Of a stretch of 64,000 bases of DNA, positions 45,068-53,422 are shown piece after piece; within the stretch, counting starts at the first letter, position 1; the number at the start of each line of letters is the position of its first letter. The stretch is from QHXM01 sp032160165 (GTDB taxonomy: Bacteria > Acidobacteriota > Blastocatellia > Pyrinomonadales > Pyrinomonadaceae). The position numbers and the translations under genes are program-made. Location of the stretch: the NCBI GenBank assembly GCA_032160165.1, contig JAVHWA010000031.1:1-64000 (forward strand). The letters run 5' to 3'. The notes beneath the pieces are model-generated. The model was not told where the DNA came from. It worked only from the letters and a program-made list of their open reading frames with translations, and searched no databases.

Positions 45068-45439
45068 CTATACGTGTTGATCCACGAGAATCGTGTTTCC
45101 ATCCGGGTCAGCAATCATGAAGCTAGCCGGGCCAGTAGAGCCTTCGTCTGCTTCTGTAATCATACCTACGCCACTCGCTTTGAGCTGGCGCTGCAATTCT
45201 CGAACGTCCGTGAATTCGCTAAGTGGCTGAGCCTCCCTATTCCAGCCGGGGTTGAAGGTGAGAACGTTCTTATCGAACATGCCCTGGAACAACCCAATAG
45301 CGTGATCGCCATTCTTCATAATCAACCAACCATGCGATTGATCTCCCATGAAAACGGTAAATCCAAGCTTTTCATAAAAGAGCTTTGAAGCCTCGATATC
45401 TTTTACAGCCAGGCTAACTGAGAAATTGCCGAGTTTCAT
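45068..45439 (-). CDS. VOC (glyoxalase/bleomycin resistance)-fold protein
   Basis: A 123-residue single-domain VOC protein: NFSVSLAVKDIEASKLFYEKLGFTVFMG at the start and FMIADPDGNTILVDQH at the end, typical for this superfamily. GGAGGAAATC precedes the ATG at 45439. The open frame runs on to 45508 but without support. VOC proteins include lactoylglutathione lyases, dioxygenases and antibiotic-binding proteins; nothing here decides. It follows the two-component operon by 71 bp and may be co-transcribed. Confidence 0.82.
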   Translation of the reverse strand: MKLGNFSVSLAVKDIEASKLFYEKLGFTVFMGDQSHGWLIMKNGDHAIGLFQGMFDKNVLTFNPGWNREAQPLSEFTDVRELQRQLKASGVGMITEADEGSTGPASFMIADPDGNTILVDQHV

Positions 45440-45510
45440 GATTTCCTCCAGACCGCCTCCTCGATGCGCTTGGATCCTGCAACTGACGCGGGTCAGGGTT
45501 GCCGGCACCC

Positions 45511-47037
45511 CTAATCTCGAGAGTCCAGCGGCAGCCGAATGGTAAATGTAGAGCCGGAGCCGAGAACCGACTTCACTCCGACCTGTCCGCCGTGCGCGCG
45601 CACTATCCTCCTAACGGCGGGAAGACCGAGACCGGTGCCTCCGCTGGTCCTTGTAAAGAATGGATTGAAGATGCGACCCAAATCGTCTTCGGCGATTCCG
45701 CTGCCTGAGTCTTCAACTTCGATAACCACTTCTCCATTCGGCTTATCTTCCGTCTCGCCGTATACGCTTAGGCGAAGAGTAACTCGCCCATCCCCTTCGA
45801 TCGCCTGAATGGCATTCAGAAGCAGGTTGAGCACAGCATCCTCGATTTGTGCTCCATCGATCGAAGCCATAATCCCCTCAGAGGGCGCATCAAAGTCGAT
45901 GGTGATCTTATGCCGGTCAGAAGCGATACTAGCGGCATGATCGCGCGCCAGCACCACCGCGCGACGTGCCACTTCGGTGAGCGATGTGGGGGCCGGCTTC
46001 AGCGCGCGCGGGCGAGCACGTTCGAGCAATGCGCGTACGGTGGTGTCAATGCGAACAACCTCGCGCCGCACGCCTTCAAGTGCCACTCGTTCATCGTCGC
46101 CGACCTCACGCCGGCGTATGAGAATATCCACGGCTCCCTGAATGCCTGCCAGCGGGTTCTTGATCTCGTGCGCCAGACCGGCGGCCAATTCGCCGATAAG
46201 CGATAGTTGCGATGCGCGGACCAGTTCGGCTTCCAACCTTCTTCGCTCCGTCACATCTGTATTAACTACGAGCTTCACCTTCGGCTGTCCATCGTCATCG
46301 CGAACCAGGGTCCAGCGGCTGTCGACTATGATCTCGCGGCCGGCTTTGGTGACGTGGTGGACTTCACCTCGCCATTCTCCCCGCTCGAGCACAATTTCTC
46401 TGGCCTCGATGATCTCCGGCGGCACGCCTCTGAACATCACTTCATCAGCCGTTTTGCCGATTACTTCCTCCGCCGTCCAACCGTACATTCGTTCGGCGCT
46501 CTTGTTCCAAAAGAGAATTCGATCATCCATGTCGCGCACTAGGATCGCATCCTGTGCCTCATCCAAAAGGGCGGCCTGCTCGCGGATTTGTTCTTCGGCG
46601 CGCTTTCGCTCTGTAATGTCGTTCCTGATCGCCACGTACTGATAGGGCTTACCGTCAGCATTAAGGAAAGGCACGATGGTAGTATCCACCCAATAATGCT
46701 TGCCGTCTTTGGCGAGGTTCTTGAGCTCGCCCTTCCAAACCTGACCGCCGGCGATAGTCGTCCATAGATCTCGGATGAATTCCTTTGGATGAAAACCGGA
46801 GTTGATAATGCGGTGGTCCTGGCCGAGCAGCTCTTCCCTTGAGTATTTTGAGATTTCGCAGAACTTGTCGTTGACGTAAGTGATTCGGCCTGTCTGATCG
46901 GTGATCGCCACGATCGAGGATTGATCGAGCGCAAATCGAACGTCCGCCAGCTCTTTAAGCGAGCGGTGTAGCGCCGCTTCAGTTCCGCGCTCACGGACTG
47001 TGCGTCCAATCTGAGATTCGATTACCGGGTTCGTCAT
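45511..47037 (-). CDS. Cytoplasmic PAS-PAS histidine kinase (NtrB-type)
   Basis: About 508 residues with no transmembrane helix. Two PAS domains (residues about 30-145 and 155-265; NDITERKRAEEQ and NTDVTERRRLEAEL are their typical ends) are followed by HisKA with H290 in LAHEIKNPLAGI, and an HATPase with NLLLNAIQA (N box), EDSGSGI (G1) and GGTGLGLP (G2). This matches NtrB-like soluble sensors that detect a cytoplasmic signal, perhaps redox or oxygen through PAS. Its start lies 16 bp after the stop of the response regulator, so the two form one operon and likely a pair. Confidence 0.9.
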   Translation of the reverse strand: MTNPVIESQIGRTVRERGTEAALHRSLKELADVRFALDQSSIVAITDQTGRITYVNDKFCEISKYSREELLGQDHRIINSGFHPKEFIRDLWTTIAGGQVWKGELKNLAKDGKHYWVDTTIVPFLNADGKPYQYVAIRNDITERKRAEEQIREQAALLDEAQDAILVRDMDDRILFWNKSAERMYGWTAEEVIGKTADEVMFRGVPPEIIEAREIVLERGEWRGEVHHVTKAGREIIVDSRWTLVRDDDGQPKVKLVVNTDVTERRRLEAELVRASQLSLIGELAAGLAHEIKNPLAGIQGAVDILIRRREVGDDERVALEGVRREVVRIDTTVRALLERARPRALKPAPTSLTEVARRAVVLARDHAASIASDRHKITIDFDAPSEGIMASIDGAQIEDAVLNLLLNAIQAIEGDGRVTLRLSVYGETEDKPNGEVVIEVEDSGSGIAEDDLGRIFNPFFTRTSGGTGLGLPAVRRIVRAHGGQVGVKSVLGSGSTFTIRLPLDSRD

Positions 47038-47053
47038 CGACAAAGAACCGTAC

Positions 47054-48469
47054 TCACGAAGATGCCTCGATTGCTTCCGCGGCTACGTCGAGCTTTTTTA
47101 GCCGATAGCGCAATTGATCACGCGAGATGCCAAGCAGCTCTGCCGCGCGTGTTTGATTTCCACCGCTCTGTGCGATCGCCTGCCTTACCAGAGACATTTC
47201 CACTTCTTCCAACAGAACGCCCTCCGCGGGAAGCGGAAAAGCCACATCGCCACCCATCTGTCTTCCTGCGGAAGAACCCGGAGTTGTCCCTGCGGCGATT
47301 CCGGGGGGAAGATATTTGGTTGTAATCAAGTCGTCGTCTTCCAGGATCAGCGCGCGCTCAATCACGTTGCGTAGCTCGCGCACGTTGCCCGGCCATGCGT
47401 ACTGCAGGAATGCCGCCGCCACCTCGGGAGTAAGGCCATCGATCCTTTTGCGCTTGAGCCGTTTGTTGAAGAACTCTATGTAGTGTTCGGCCAGCAACAA
47501 CACATCAGACCCGCGCTCGCGCAAAGCCGGAATGTCGATCTGAATGACGGACAATCGATAGTAAAGATCCAAACGGAAGCGTCCCTGCTCGCTCTCTGAC
47601 TTGAGGTCCCGGTTGGATGCTGCAATTACGCGAACATCGAGAGAAAGATCTTTCAACCCGCCGACGCGGCGGAACACGCCTTCTTCCAACACGCGCAGAA
47701 GCTTGGCCTGAAGGCTCAGCTCGACCTCGCCTATCTCGTCGAGGAAAAGCGTGCCGCCTTCTGCCTGTTCGAACAATCCTTCCTTTCGCGTCTTGGCGTC
47801 GGTGAACGCGCCCTTCTCATAGCCGAACAATTCAGATTCAATCAGGTTCGCAGGCAGCGCGGCGCAATTTATCGCGACAAACGGTCCATCGGCGCGATGC
47901 GAGGAGTAATGCACCGCCTTCGCAACCAGGTCCTTCCCTGTTCCTGATTCGCCCTGAAGAAGCACAGACGAAACCTCCGACTCGGCCACTTTGCGCGCAA
48001 GACTTCCCATCTCTCTCATAGTGGGGGAGTCGCCGATAATCTGGTCAAAACTGAATTGCTGCGCGCGTTCCCTGCGGATCACATTCACTTCGTGTCGCAG
48101 TCGCTGCGCCTCGATTCCATTGCGGATCGTAACCTGAAGCTCATCCAGATTGATTGGCTTGCCGATGAAGTCGTAGGCGCCGCCGCGGAGTGCGGCGATG
48201 GTGTCATCGATCAGTACGTTGGCAGTGATCATGATGACCACGGCGTCGGGCTGCCGGCGTTTGATCTCGCGCAGGACGTCAAGACCCGACCCATCCGGCA
48301 AGTTGATATCGAGCAGGACTGCTGCGGGCTGATCGCTGTCGAAAGCCACAAGGCTGGCAGCGACAGTTTCAGCCTGGACGGGAACATAACCCCATCCCCG
48401 CAGGGCCTCGGTGAGTGTCCAGCGAATCATCTGCTCGTCGTCAACCACCAGGATTTTGTCTTTGGACAT
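47054..48469 (-). CDS. NtrC-family sigma-54-dependent response regulator
   Basis: About 471 residues. The receiver (ILVVDDEQ, phosphorylation site D54 in LLDINLP, K104 in IGKPI) leads to an AAA+ activator domain with GESGTGKD (173-180), GAFTDA (220-225, usually GAFTGA, the sigma-54 contact loop), GGTLFLDEIG, and a Fis-type HTH at the end (GNQTRAAELLGISRDQLRYRLKKL). It should activate sigma-54 RNA polymerase after phosphorylation by the kinase. The start ATG at 48469 (MSKDK...) fits the receiver better than an earlier GTG/ATG at 48499. The D in the GAFTGA loop is a known minor variant. Confidence 0.93.
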   Translation of the reverse strand: MSKDKILVVDDEQMIRWTLTEALRGWGYVPVQAETVAASLVAFDSDQPAAVLLDINLPDGSGLDVLREIKRRQPDAVVIMITANVLIDDTIAALRGGAYDFIGKPINLDELQVTIRNGIEAQRLRHEVNVIRRERAQQFSFDQIIGDSPTMREMGSLARKVAESEVSSVLLQGESGTGKDLVAKAVHYSSHRADGPFVAINCAALPANLIESELFGYEKGAFTDAKTRKEGLFEQAEGGTLFLDEIGEVELSLQAKLLRVLEEGVFRRVGGLKDLSLDVRVIAASNRDLKSESEQGRFRLDLYYRLSVIQIDIPALRERGSDVLLLAEHYIEFFNKRLKRKRIDGLTPEVAAAFLQYAWPGNVRELRNVIERALILEDDDLITTKYLPPGIAAGTTPGSSAGRQMGGDVAFPLPAEGVLLEEVEMSLVRQAIAQSGGNQTRAAELLGISRDQLRYRLKKLDVAAEAIEASS

Positions 48470-48724
48470 CTCAGCGTTACTCCGCGTCTCGATCACCACG
48501 GGTTCAGGCGGTCACGGGACAGGTGGGATTACATTGCTCTGCTCAAACGAAAAGAGTAGCGCAACGCATATGCCAACAATGAAGAGTAGCAGAAGCGGCG
48601 ACAAAGGGGGATCTGAGCGGTACGGGTGCGCGATTCTGCTCACCTCGACCGCGGGCATCGGAAATACTCCCCAACTGTCCCCTTGGGCATGAAAGATATT
48701 CCCATTGAAACGCTGAAACGTTCC

Positions 48725-48738
48725 GGCACGTCTGTTGC
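48725..48738 (+). promoter_or_regulatory. Sigma-54 promoter (-24/-12)
   Basis: GG CACGTCTGTT GC, that is GGCACG-N4-TTGC with the required GG and GC ten bases apart. It matches the -24/-12 consensus almost fully. Transcription would start near 48750, 80 bp before the ATG at 48830. It is 0.26 kb from the start of the NtrC-type gene, in the opposite direction. Confidence 0.75.
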
Positions 48739-48829
48739 GCTCTTAAGGTCTGGCGAGACTGCAGCGAGTCTCGAACTATCGCATGAAGGTCCAATCCGCT
48801 CGTCAGAGCAGAAGGTTGAAGTGATCACT

Positions 48830-49201
48830 ATGGGAAGAGATAGGCGCGACGTCCTCGAACTGTTTCGAGAGGAGCTCGATTTTATTGAGAAGGGTGGCTA
48901 CGGACGCTCTGTTAGAACGCCATGGAAGCCCACCTCGACATTCCAGGACTCTCTGACTTGTATAAACTTTGGCCAGAAACTTGGCACCCATCCGTGCGAT
49001 GAATGCCGCCTAATCGACTACGTGCCCACTGAGAAGCGCGGCGAAGCAATTCCCTGCCATCACATCCCGCTTACCGAATCTGGTGAGACGGTCGAGACGC
49101 TTGAGTTGAAAGAGAACCAACAGAAGATGGAGAACACCGTTAAGCAGTGGCTGGCTTCCCGAATCACGCAGCTGGAAGCAGCTGGCACCCTGCAACACTG
49201 A
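48830..49201 (+). CDS. Conserved small Cys-containing cytoplasmic protein, function unknown
   Basis: 123 residues: GRDRRDVLELFREELDFIEKG, then TFQDSLTCINFG, C56/C59 in HPCDECRLIDYVP, and C76 with two His in IPCHHIP. The four Cys and His could bind zinc or a Fe-S cluster. I believe similar small proteins occur in related genomes but I know no function. The ATG at 48830 is favoured because the sigma-54 promoter lies just upstream; earlier ATGs at 48626 and 48689 would lie before the promoter. The next gene starts 30 bp later, so they are likely co-transcribed. Confidence 0.65.
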   Translation: MGRDRRDVLELFREELDFIEKGGYGRSVRTPWKPTSTFQDSLTCINFGQKLGTHPCDECRLIDYVPTEKRGEAIPCHHIPLTESGETVETLELKENQQKMENTVKQWLASRITQLEAAGTLQH

Positions 49202-49230
49202 AGTTCTGAAAGCTCGACGGGATTGAATCA

Positions 49231-49710
49231 ATGTTGACGCGGATACTCCAAGGTACCAGGTCCATCAGCTACGCGGTGACGCTTGCTCTTCTTTTACAGT
49301 CAGGCGCCATGGCGTGCGCGCTTGGCTGCTCAAGCTCGGCTCCAATCGAAGATAAAGCGGAGTGCCATGATTCCACCTCTGCTCGAAGGCCTGCGGCTTC
49401 CGAGGTCTCCGCGGCAACATCTGAGAAGGCATGTTGTCACATTTCAGGAGTTGATTCGCGCGAGGGCGATTCGACGACTTCCGCTAGAGTCGTCCATAAC
49501 GCCGCGGCAATGATGACTTCGTGCATGAGCGCAACACAGCTCGTCACGCCTCTCATCAGGCAACGCGGGACCGTCGACAGCGCCTACGACAACATTCGAG
49601 AGAAGATTTCAAACCCACACACTCTCAGCTTCCGAAAACCGCCATTCGATCAAACCTGGGTTCCCGATCGAGGCGGAACGTATCTACGGTGGCGTGTGCT
49701 TCTGATTTAG
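49231..49710 (+). CDS. Small exported protein, function unknown
   Basis: 159 residues with a signal peptide (ISYAVTLALLLQSGAMA) and then CALGC, a CECHDS-like Cys/His patch, and ACCH. No known domain. It lies between the small Cys protein (30 bp) and the Cys-rich protein (81 bp), so the three may form one sigma-54 transcript. It could be involved in metal or copper handling, but that is only a guess from the Cys and His content. Confidence 0.6.
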   Translation: MLTRILQGTRSISYAVTLALLLQSGAMACALGCSSSAPIEDKAECHDSTSARRPAASEVSAATSEKACCHISGVDSREGDSTTSARVVHNAAAMMTSCMSATQLVTPLIRQRGTVDSAYDNIREKISNPHTLSFRKPPFDQTWVPDRGGTYLRWRVLLI

Positions 49711-49790
49711 ATCTGACGCTTGCTGCACTTGTAGCGCTTGTGGATATCCCACAAGTCAAACGTCAACCATACACAATCAGGAGAATGAAA

Positions 49791-50210
49791 ATGAGAAATC
49801 GCAAACTATTAGTTATCGCGCTTATCCTCGGCATGACCGCGATAGCCTTTGTTGCTATCAGCCGGCAGGGTTCCGCTCAAACGAGCGGAAAAGAAAAGGC
49901 CGCCTCGTGTTGCGTGATGGACGCGAAGGCATGTTGCATGATGCAGGGAAAGTCAGGCGCCGCTACGGCAGCCCACGAATCATGCGACAAGGGCAAAGCA
50001 ATGAACTGCTGCCATGCCAAGCCCGATTGCTGCAAGCCAGGAGCCGATTGTTGTAAGGCCGAAGCAGAGTGCTGCCAAGCCGGCGCTGCTTCCTCCGTGC
50101 ATCATGGAATGTCTGCCGCTAAGTCAGGCAAAGCATGTGACATGAATATGGCCGGTAAGGAGTGCTGCGCAACTTCCGAAGGCTGCGCAACTAAAACCGC
50201 TCAGCAGTAG
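49791..50210 (+). CDS. Exported Cys-pair-rich protein (17 Cys in 139 residues)
   Basis: Signal peptide (LLVIALILGMTAIAFVAISRQGSAQ) then seven CC pairs and several single Cys, with a DCCKPGADCCKAEAECCQAG repeat. Such CC repeats could bind copper or another soft metal, or form disulfides. AGGAG lies at the right distance (7 bp) from ATG 49791; an ATG at 49785 is too close. The terminator at 50233 closes the transcript. No family is recognised. Confidence 0.7.
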   Translation: MRNRKLLVIALILGMTAIAFVAISRQGSAQTSGKEKAASCCVMDAKACCMMQGKSGAATAAHESCDKGKAMNCCHAKPDCCKPGADCCKAEAECCQAGAASSVHHGMSAAKSGKACDMNMAGKECCATSEGCATKTAQQ

Positions 50211-50232
50211 ATGGATCCCGGACTACCATGTG

Positions 50233-50268
50233 GGGCGCAGGCCGTTACGGTCTGCGCCCTTTTGTTTT
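50233..50268 (+). terminator. Rho-independent terminator after the Cys-rich gene
   Basis: GGGCGCAGGCC pairs with GGTCTGCGCCC (11 bp, one G-T pair) around a GTTAC loop, followed by TTTTGTTTT. It is 23 bp after the stop codon at 50210, so the run 48830-50210 probably ends here. Confidence 0.88.
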
Positions 50269-50374
50269 GCCTTTGTGGATCGAGAGCCCGAAGAGTAAAG
50301 TAGACTCTCAAATCGACTGTGCGCTATCCGCAATTCCCGCCTATAGGCTGCTCTCGTAATGAGGACGACAGATC

Positions 50375-50962
50375 ATGAAATTTATCTTTACCCTACTCGC
50401 GTTGGTGTTTTGCCTAACCGTTGTTTTCGGCGATTGGGGAACGATGTCGAGCCCGGGCCAGACTGGTGCTCAGGAGCCACCGCGTCGAACGCCGCCTGAC
50501 GTACTTACACTGGGCATGGATGCGAAATTGGGGAAGGTGACATTCAGCCACACGAACCATGTGACAAAGAAACGCAATATTGGCGGAACCGGGCCAGTCG
50601 AATGTGTTGAGTGTCATCATGTCGAGCAGCCCGCAGCCGAAGTTGCCAAACATCCACCACTTAAAACCGCCTGGCCGGCAGATCGCACGGTGACATTGAC
50701 GGCAGCGGCGTTGCTCGACCCCAAAACACCGGCCGTCACACCATGTCGAAGTTGTCATGTGCGGAGAGACGAAAAGCCTAACGTTTGGCCGACCGTTCCA
50801 GAGATAAAACACGAATCAAGCGCGGCCACTATCACGCTGATTAACCAGCTTGCTTTCCATCGCAATTGCGCCGGGTGCCACGACGAAATTATGAAGCAGA
50901 ATCCCACCGCTAAAGCGCCGAAGACCCTGCAGTGCCTGGCCTGCCATAAAAAAGCGGCGTGA
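50375..50962 (+). CDS. Exported tetrahaem c-type cytochrome (c3/c7-like)
   Basis: 195 residues, signal peptide (IFTLLALVFCLTVVFG), then four CXXCH haem sites: CVECH, CRSCH, CAGCH and CLACH. Extra His residues such as HTNH suggest bis-His ligation. This is the pattern of cytochrome c3/c7 electron carriers in the periplasm. GAGGA precedes the ATG at nine bases. It is separated from the upstream Cys-rich gene by a terminator, and is convergent with the NapC-like gene. Confidence 0.9.
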   Translation: MKFIFTLLALVFCLTVVFGDWGTMSSPGQTGAQEPPRRTPPDVLTLGMDAKLGKVTFSHTNHVTKKRNIGGTGPVECVECHHVEQPAAEVAKHPPLKTAWPADRTVTLTAAALLDPKTPAVTPCRSCHVRRDEKPNVWPTVPEIKHESSAATITLINQLAFHRNCAGCHDEIMKQNPTAKAPKTLQCLACHKKAA

Positions 50963-51025
50963 CGCTCGCGCCCGTTCGTTAGGAAGAGGCCCAGTCGGAC
51001 CAGGCAAAGGTGGCCCCATCGCGCG

Positions 51026-52645
51026 TCATGACTCCCTCTTCATTCGTTTTCCCGTATGACAATCCGCGCACTGAAACGGTGAGATGTCGCCGAGATTGAC
51101 CGGGTGCACGAATTGACCCGGAGACTTGTGACAGACCGTGCATTTCAGGTCAGATAGATCGCCCAGGGCCACGGGGTGCCTGAAGCCTTGCGGTTGCGCG
51201 TCCGGCGTTACTTCAGCTATTTGGTCGAGGACGGTGTGGCAGCTATTGCAATCGTTGGTAATGACTTTTCCGCTGCTGCTTTTGTGCTCGCCATCATGAC
51301 AACGAAAACATCCTTGTGAATAGAAATGCCCGATGTTGTTAGGATGCGTCTGCCAGTTGGTCTTCATCTCGGGGAAGAAATACGTTTGATAGATACGTTG
51401 CACTTCAGCAATGGTCCGCTTGATGGACTCGCCCTTCTGCGCATACACGTCTACATAGTTAGCGCGATAGAACCCATCAAGGCCTGAGGCAATCGAGCTT
51501 ACCGCTTCGTCCGAGGTGGCGTAGGGTTTTGTTAGCACCTCTATCGCCTGTCGCTTGAGATACGGCAACGAAACATCCAGCTTTCCCGCCGCGAGCGAGT
51601 TATCGACAGCCACGTCTGGAGGCAGGTAAGCGTGGGCCGGACGATTGTGGCAGTCAATACAATCCATCTGCCGTTTGGGGGCTTGCGCGATCTGCGTCGG
51701 GTTTAGCTGCGCATCGCCCGCGAGATACTCTGTGACGTTCCCCTGTCTATCCTTACTGCGCACCCATGGAATCACCTGCCGTCTCTCGTCCGCGGCGATG
51801 TAGGTGACTTCATTAGCAAGGTTCATGTGCCAATGTATGCCCGACACCGGACCCGTCTCGGGGCTTCCGCCTCCGACCTTAATCAACATGCGCGTCTGGC
51901 CGAAAGTGTTCTTCTCGTCATAGCCGTAATGATGAAATACCCTCAGCTGATTGCCGTAAAACTTTTCGGACCAATGACAGCGGGCGCACGTGTCCTGTGC
52001 TGCGGGCATGTTGTGCACGGGCGTCATGATCGGCTTCGAATAGTTATTGAAGATTACCCCGAAGAGCTGACGGACCCCGGCAAACTTTGAGCGAACATAT
52101 CCGCCCGCTCCTGGGCCGACGTGGCAGTCGACGCAACGCAGACGCGCGTGCGAAGACGCCTGGAACGCCACGAACTCGGGCTTCATCGGCGTATGACACG
52201 TCTGCCCACAGAAAGCAACGGACTCGGTATATTCGTAGGCCCGGAAACTTCCGAATACCGTCATAAAAATAAAGATAAATGAGAAGCCAAGGAAGACAAA
52301 GAACACGCGGCGGCCGTGTGGATCGTTCAAGTCCAATGTGGGGTAAGTGGCTGTCTCCGACGATGCGCCTTTCCGCCGCTTGCGTCGCTCTCGCAGCATT
52401 CCGCCGAAAACGATCAGAAGACCGAAGATTAGAACGCCGGGCAACAATAGGTAAGTGAGAATGCCGAGGTAGGGATTATTCGCCGCTCCCATTGTCTCCA
52501 GTAGAAACAGAAGGACGATGCTGGCGAAGCTCGCAACTACGATGACTGCTCCGATGAGGCTTATATAGTTGCGAAAGAGCCGCGGAGCTTTTCGCGGAGC
52601 CGCTTCCTGTTTATTCTCGGCCAGCGCTTCTGGTTCGTCGCTCAT
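51026..52645 (-). CDS. NapC/NirT-type membrane-anchored octahaem cytochrome
   Basis: 539 residues with three N-terminal transmembrane helices (about residues 27-50, 58-82 and 112-135), then eight haem sites: CGQTCH (three residues between the Cys, unusual), CVDCH, CARCH, CIDCH, CFRCH, CNSCH, CTVCH, CADCH. It resembles NapC/NirT-type quinol dehydrogenases that pass electrons from the quinone pool to periplasmic carriers. AAGGGGTGAT precedes the ATG. The monohaem cytochrome gene ends 164 bp upstream; both are likely driven by the sigma-54 promoter at 53271. Confidence 0.9.
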   Translation of the reverse strand: MSDEPEALAENKQEAAPRKAPRLFRNYISLIGAVIVVASFASIVLLFLLETMGAANNPYLGILTYLLLPGVLIFGLLIVFGGMLRERRKRRKGASSETATYPTLDLNDPHGRRVFFVFLGFSFIFIFMTVFGSFRAYEYTESVAFCGQTCHTPMKPEFVAFQASSHARLRCVDCHVGPGAGGYVRSKFAGVRQLFGVIFNNYSKPIMTPVHNMPAAQDTCARCHWSEKFYGNQLRVFHHYGYDEKNTFGQTRMLIKVGGGSPETGPVSGIHWHMNLANEVTYIAADERRQVIPWVRSKDRQGNVTEYLAGDAQLNPTQIAQAPKRQMDCIDCHNRPAHAYLPPDVAVDNSLAAGKLDVSLPYLKRQAIEVLTKPYATSDEAVSSIASGLDGFYRANYVDVYAQKGESIKRTIAEVQRIYQTYFFPEMKTNWQTHPNNIGHFYSQGCFRCHDGEHKSSSGKVITNDCNSCHTVLDQIAEVTPDAQPQGFRHPVALGDLSDLKCTVCHKSPGQFVHPVNLGDISPFQCADCHTGKRMKRES

Positions 52646-52809
52646 ATCACCCCTTCGCCACGTTGAAGGCGCAGCGTGACGTCAACCCTATCGTTGGAAA
52701 GCGCATACCCCCCATCCTCGCCGACGCGCTTGGAAGCAGGCCGGTAAGGATGGAAGGGTTTAGGTTATGCGAGAGGATGCGCTGAACGCCTGCTCGTAAA
52801 GCTCGAATA

Positions 52810-53193
52810 TTACTTAATCGATTTCATGTAGGCGACGAGCGCCTTCGCCTGCTCCACGGTGATGCCTTTGGGCGCGTATGCCGGCATGTTCGGCGGAGTT
52901 TCCGCCTTCTTGCCGGTCATCACTATCTCAAGCAGCGCGTCATCTGCCAGCGTTGCGTCGAAGAATTTGGCCGCCTTCGGCCCATGACACATTAAGCACT
53001 TACTCTCCTTATAGAGCGTGGCGACATCTATGGCGTCGTCGGCCAGCGGTCTCTCCGCGGAAGCGGCCACAAGCGCGGTGCTCTGCTTGGCGCGCGTTGC
53101 CACCGATGTGGAATTTATGAGCATCACGCCGAGAAGCGGAAGTACTATCAGGGCGAGTGCAAGTTTCTTGAATCTATTAATCCTGGTCTTCAT
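52810..53193 (-). CDS. Monohaem class I c-type cytochrome
   Basis: 127 residues, N-terminal membrane anchor or signal (LALALIVLPLLGVMLI), one haem site CLMCH, and a C-terminal NMPAYAPKGITVEQAKALVAYMKS with the axial Met in NMPAY. It is a small periplasmic electron carrier. It is the first gene after the sigma-54 promoter at 53271-53284 (leader about 65 bases) and probably co-transcribed with the NapC-like gene. Confidence 0.9.
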   Translation of the reverse strand: MKTRINRFKKLALALIVLPLLGVMLINSTSVATRAKQSTALVAASAERPLADDAIDVATLYKESKCLMCHGPKAAKFFDATLADDALLEIVMTGKKAETPPNMPAYAPKGITVEQAKALVAYMKSIK

Positions 53194-53270
53194 GGGTCGA
53201 GCTACCTTTCAATGCTGTCCGAACTGCGCGCGGTGTGCCCTAAGAACCACACGGCGCACCATTTAATTGT

Positions 53271-53284
53271 GCAAGGCCCGTGCC
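53271..53284 (-). promoter_or_regulatory. Sigma-54 promoter (-24/-12) of the monohaem cytochrome gene
   Basis: On the minus strand GGCACGGGCCTTGC, that is GGCACG-N4-TTGC followed by A, with GG and GC ten bases apart. This is a near-perfect -24/-12 element. Transcription would start near 53258, about 65 bases upstream of the start codon at 53193. Confidence 0.82.
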
Positions 53285-53422
53285 GACCTGGCCGACCGAG
53301 AATGCAGGCTTATTAACCATATTCTCCGCCGCGGTGAGTGATTCTCCCCAGTCACCCGGCTAAATCTCGCAACCAGCTCCCTCAGGTCCGCCAGAGTCGA
53401 ATCCACACGGGGTCGCTGCCGC

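Noticed and set aside
50963..51025. Possible terminator between the convergent tetrahaem and NapC-like genes
   Set aside because: No hairpin with a T-run was found in these 63 bp.
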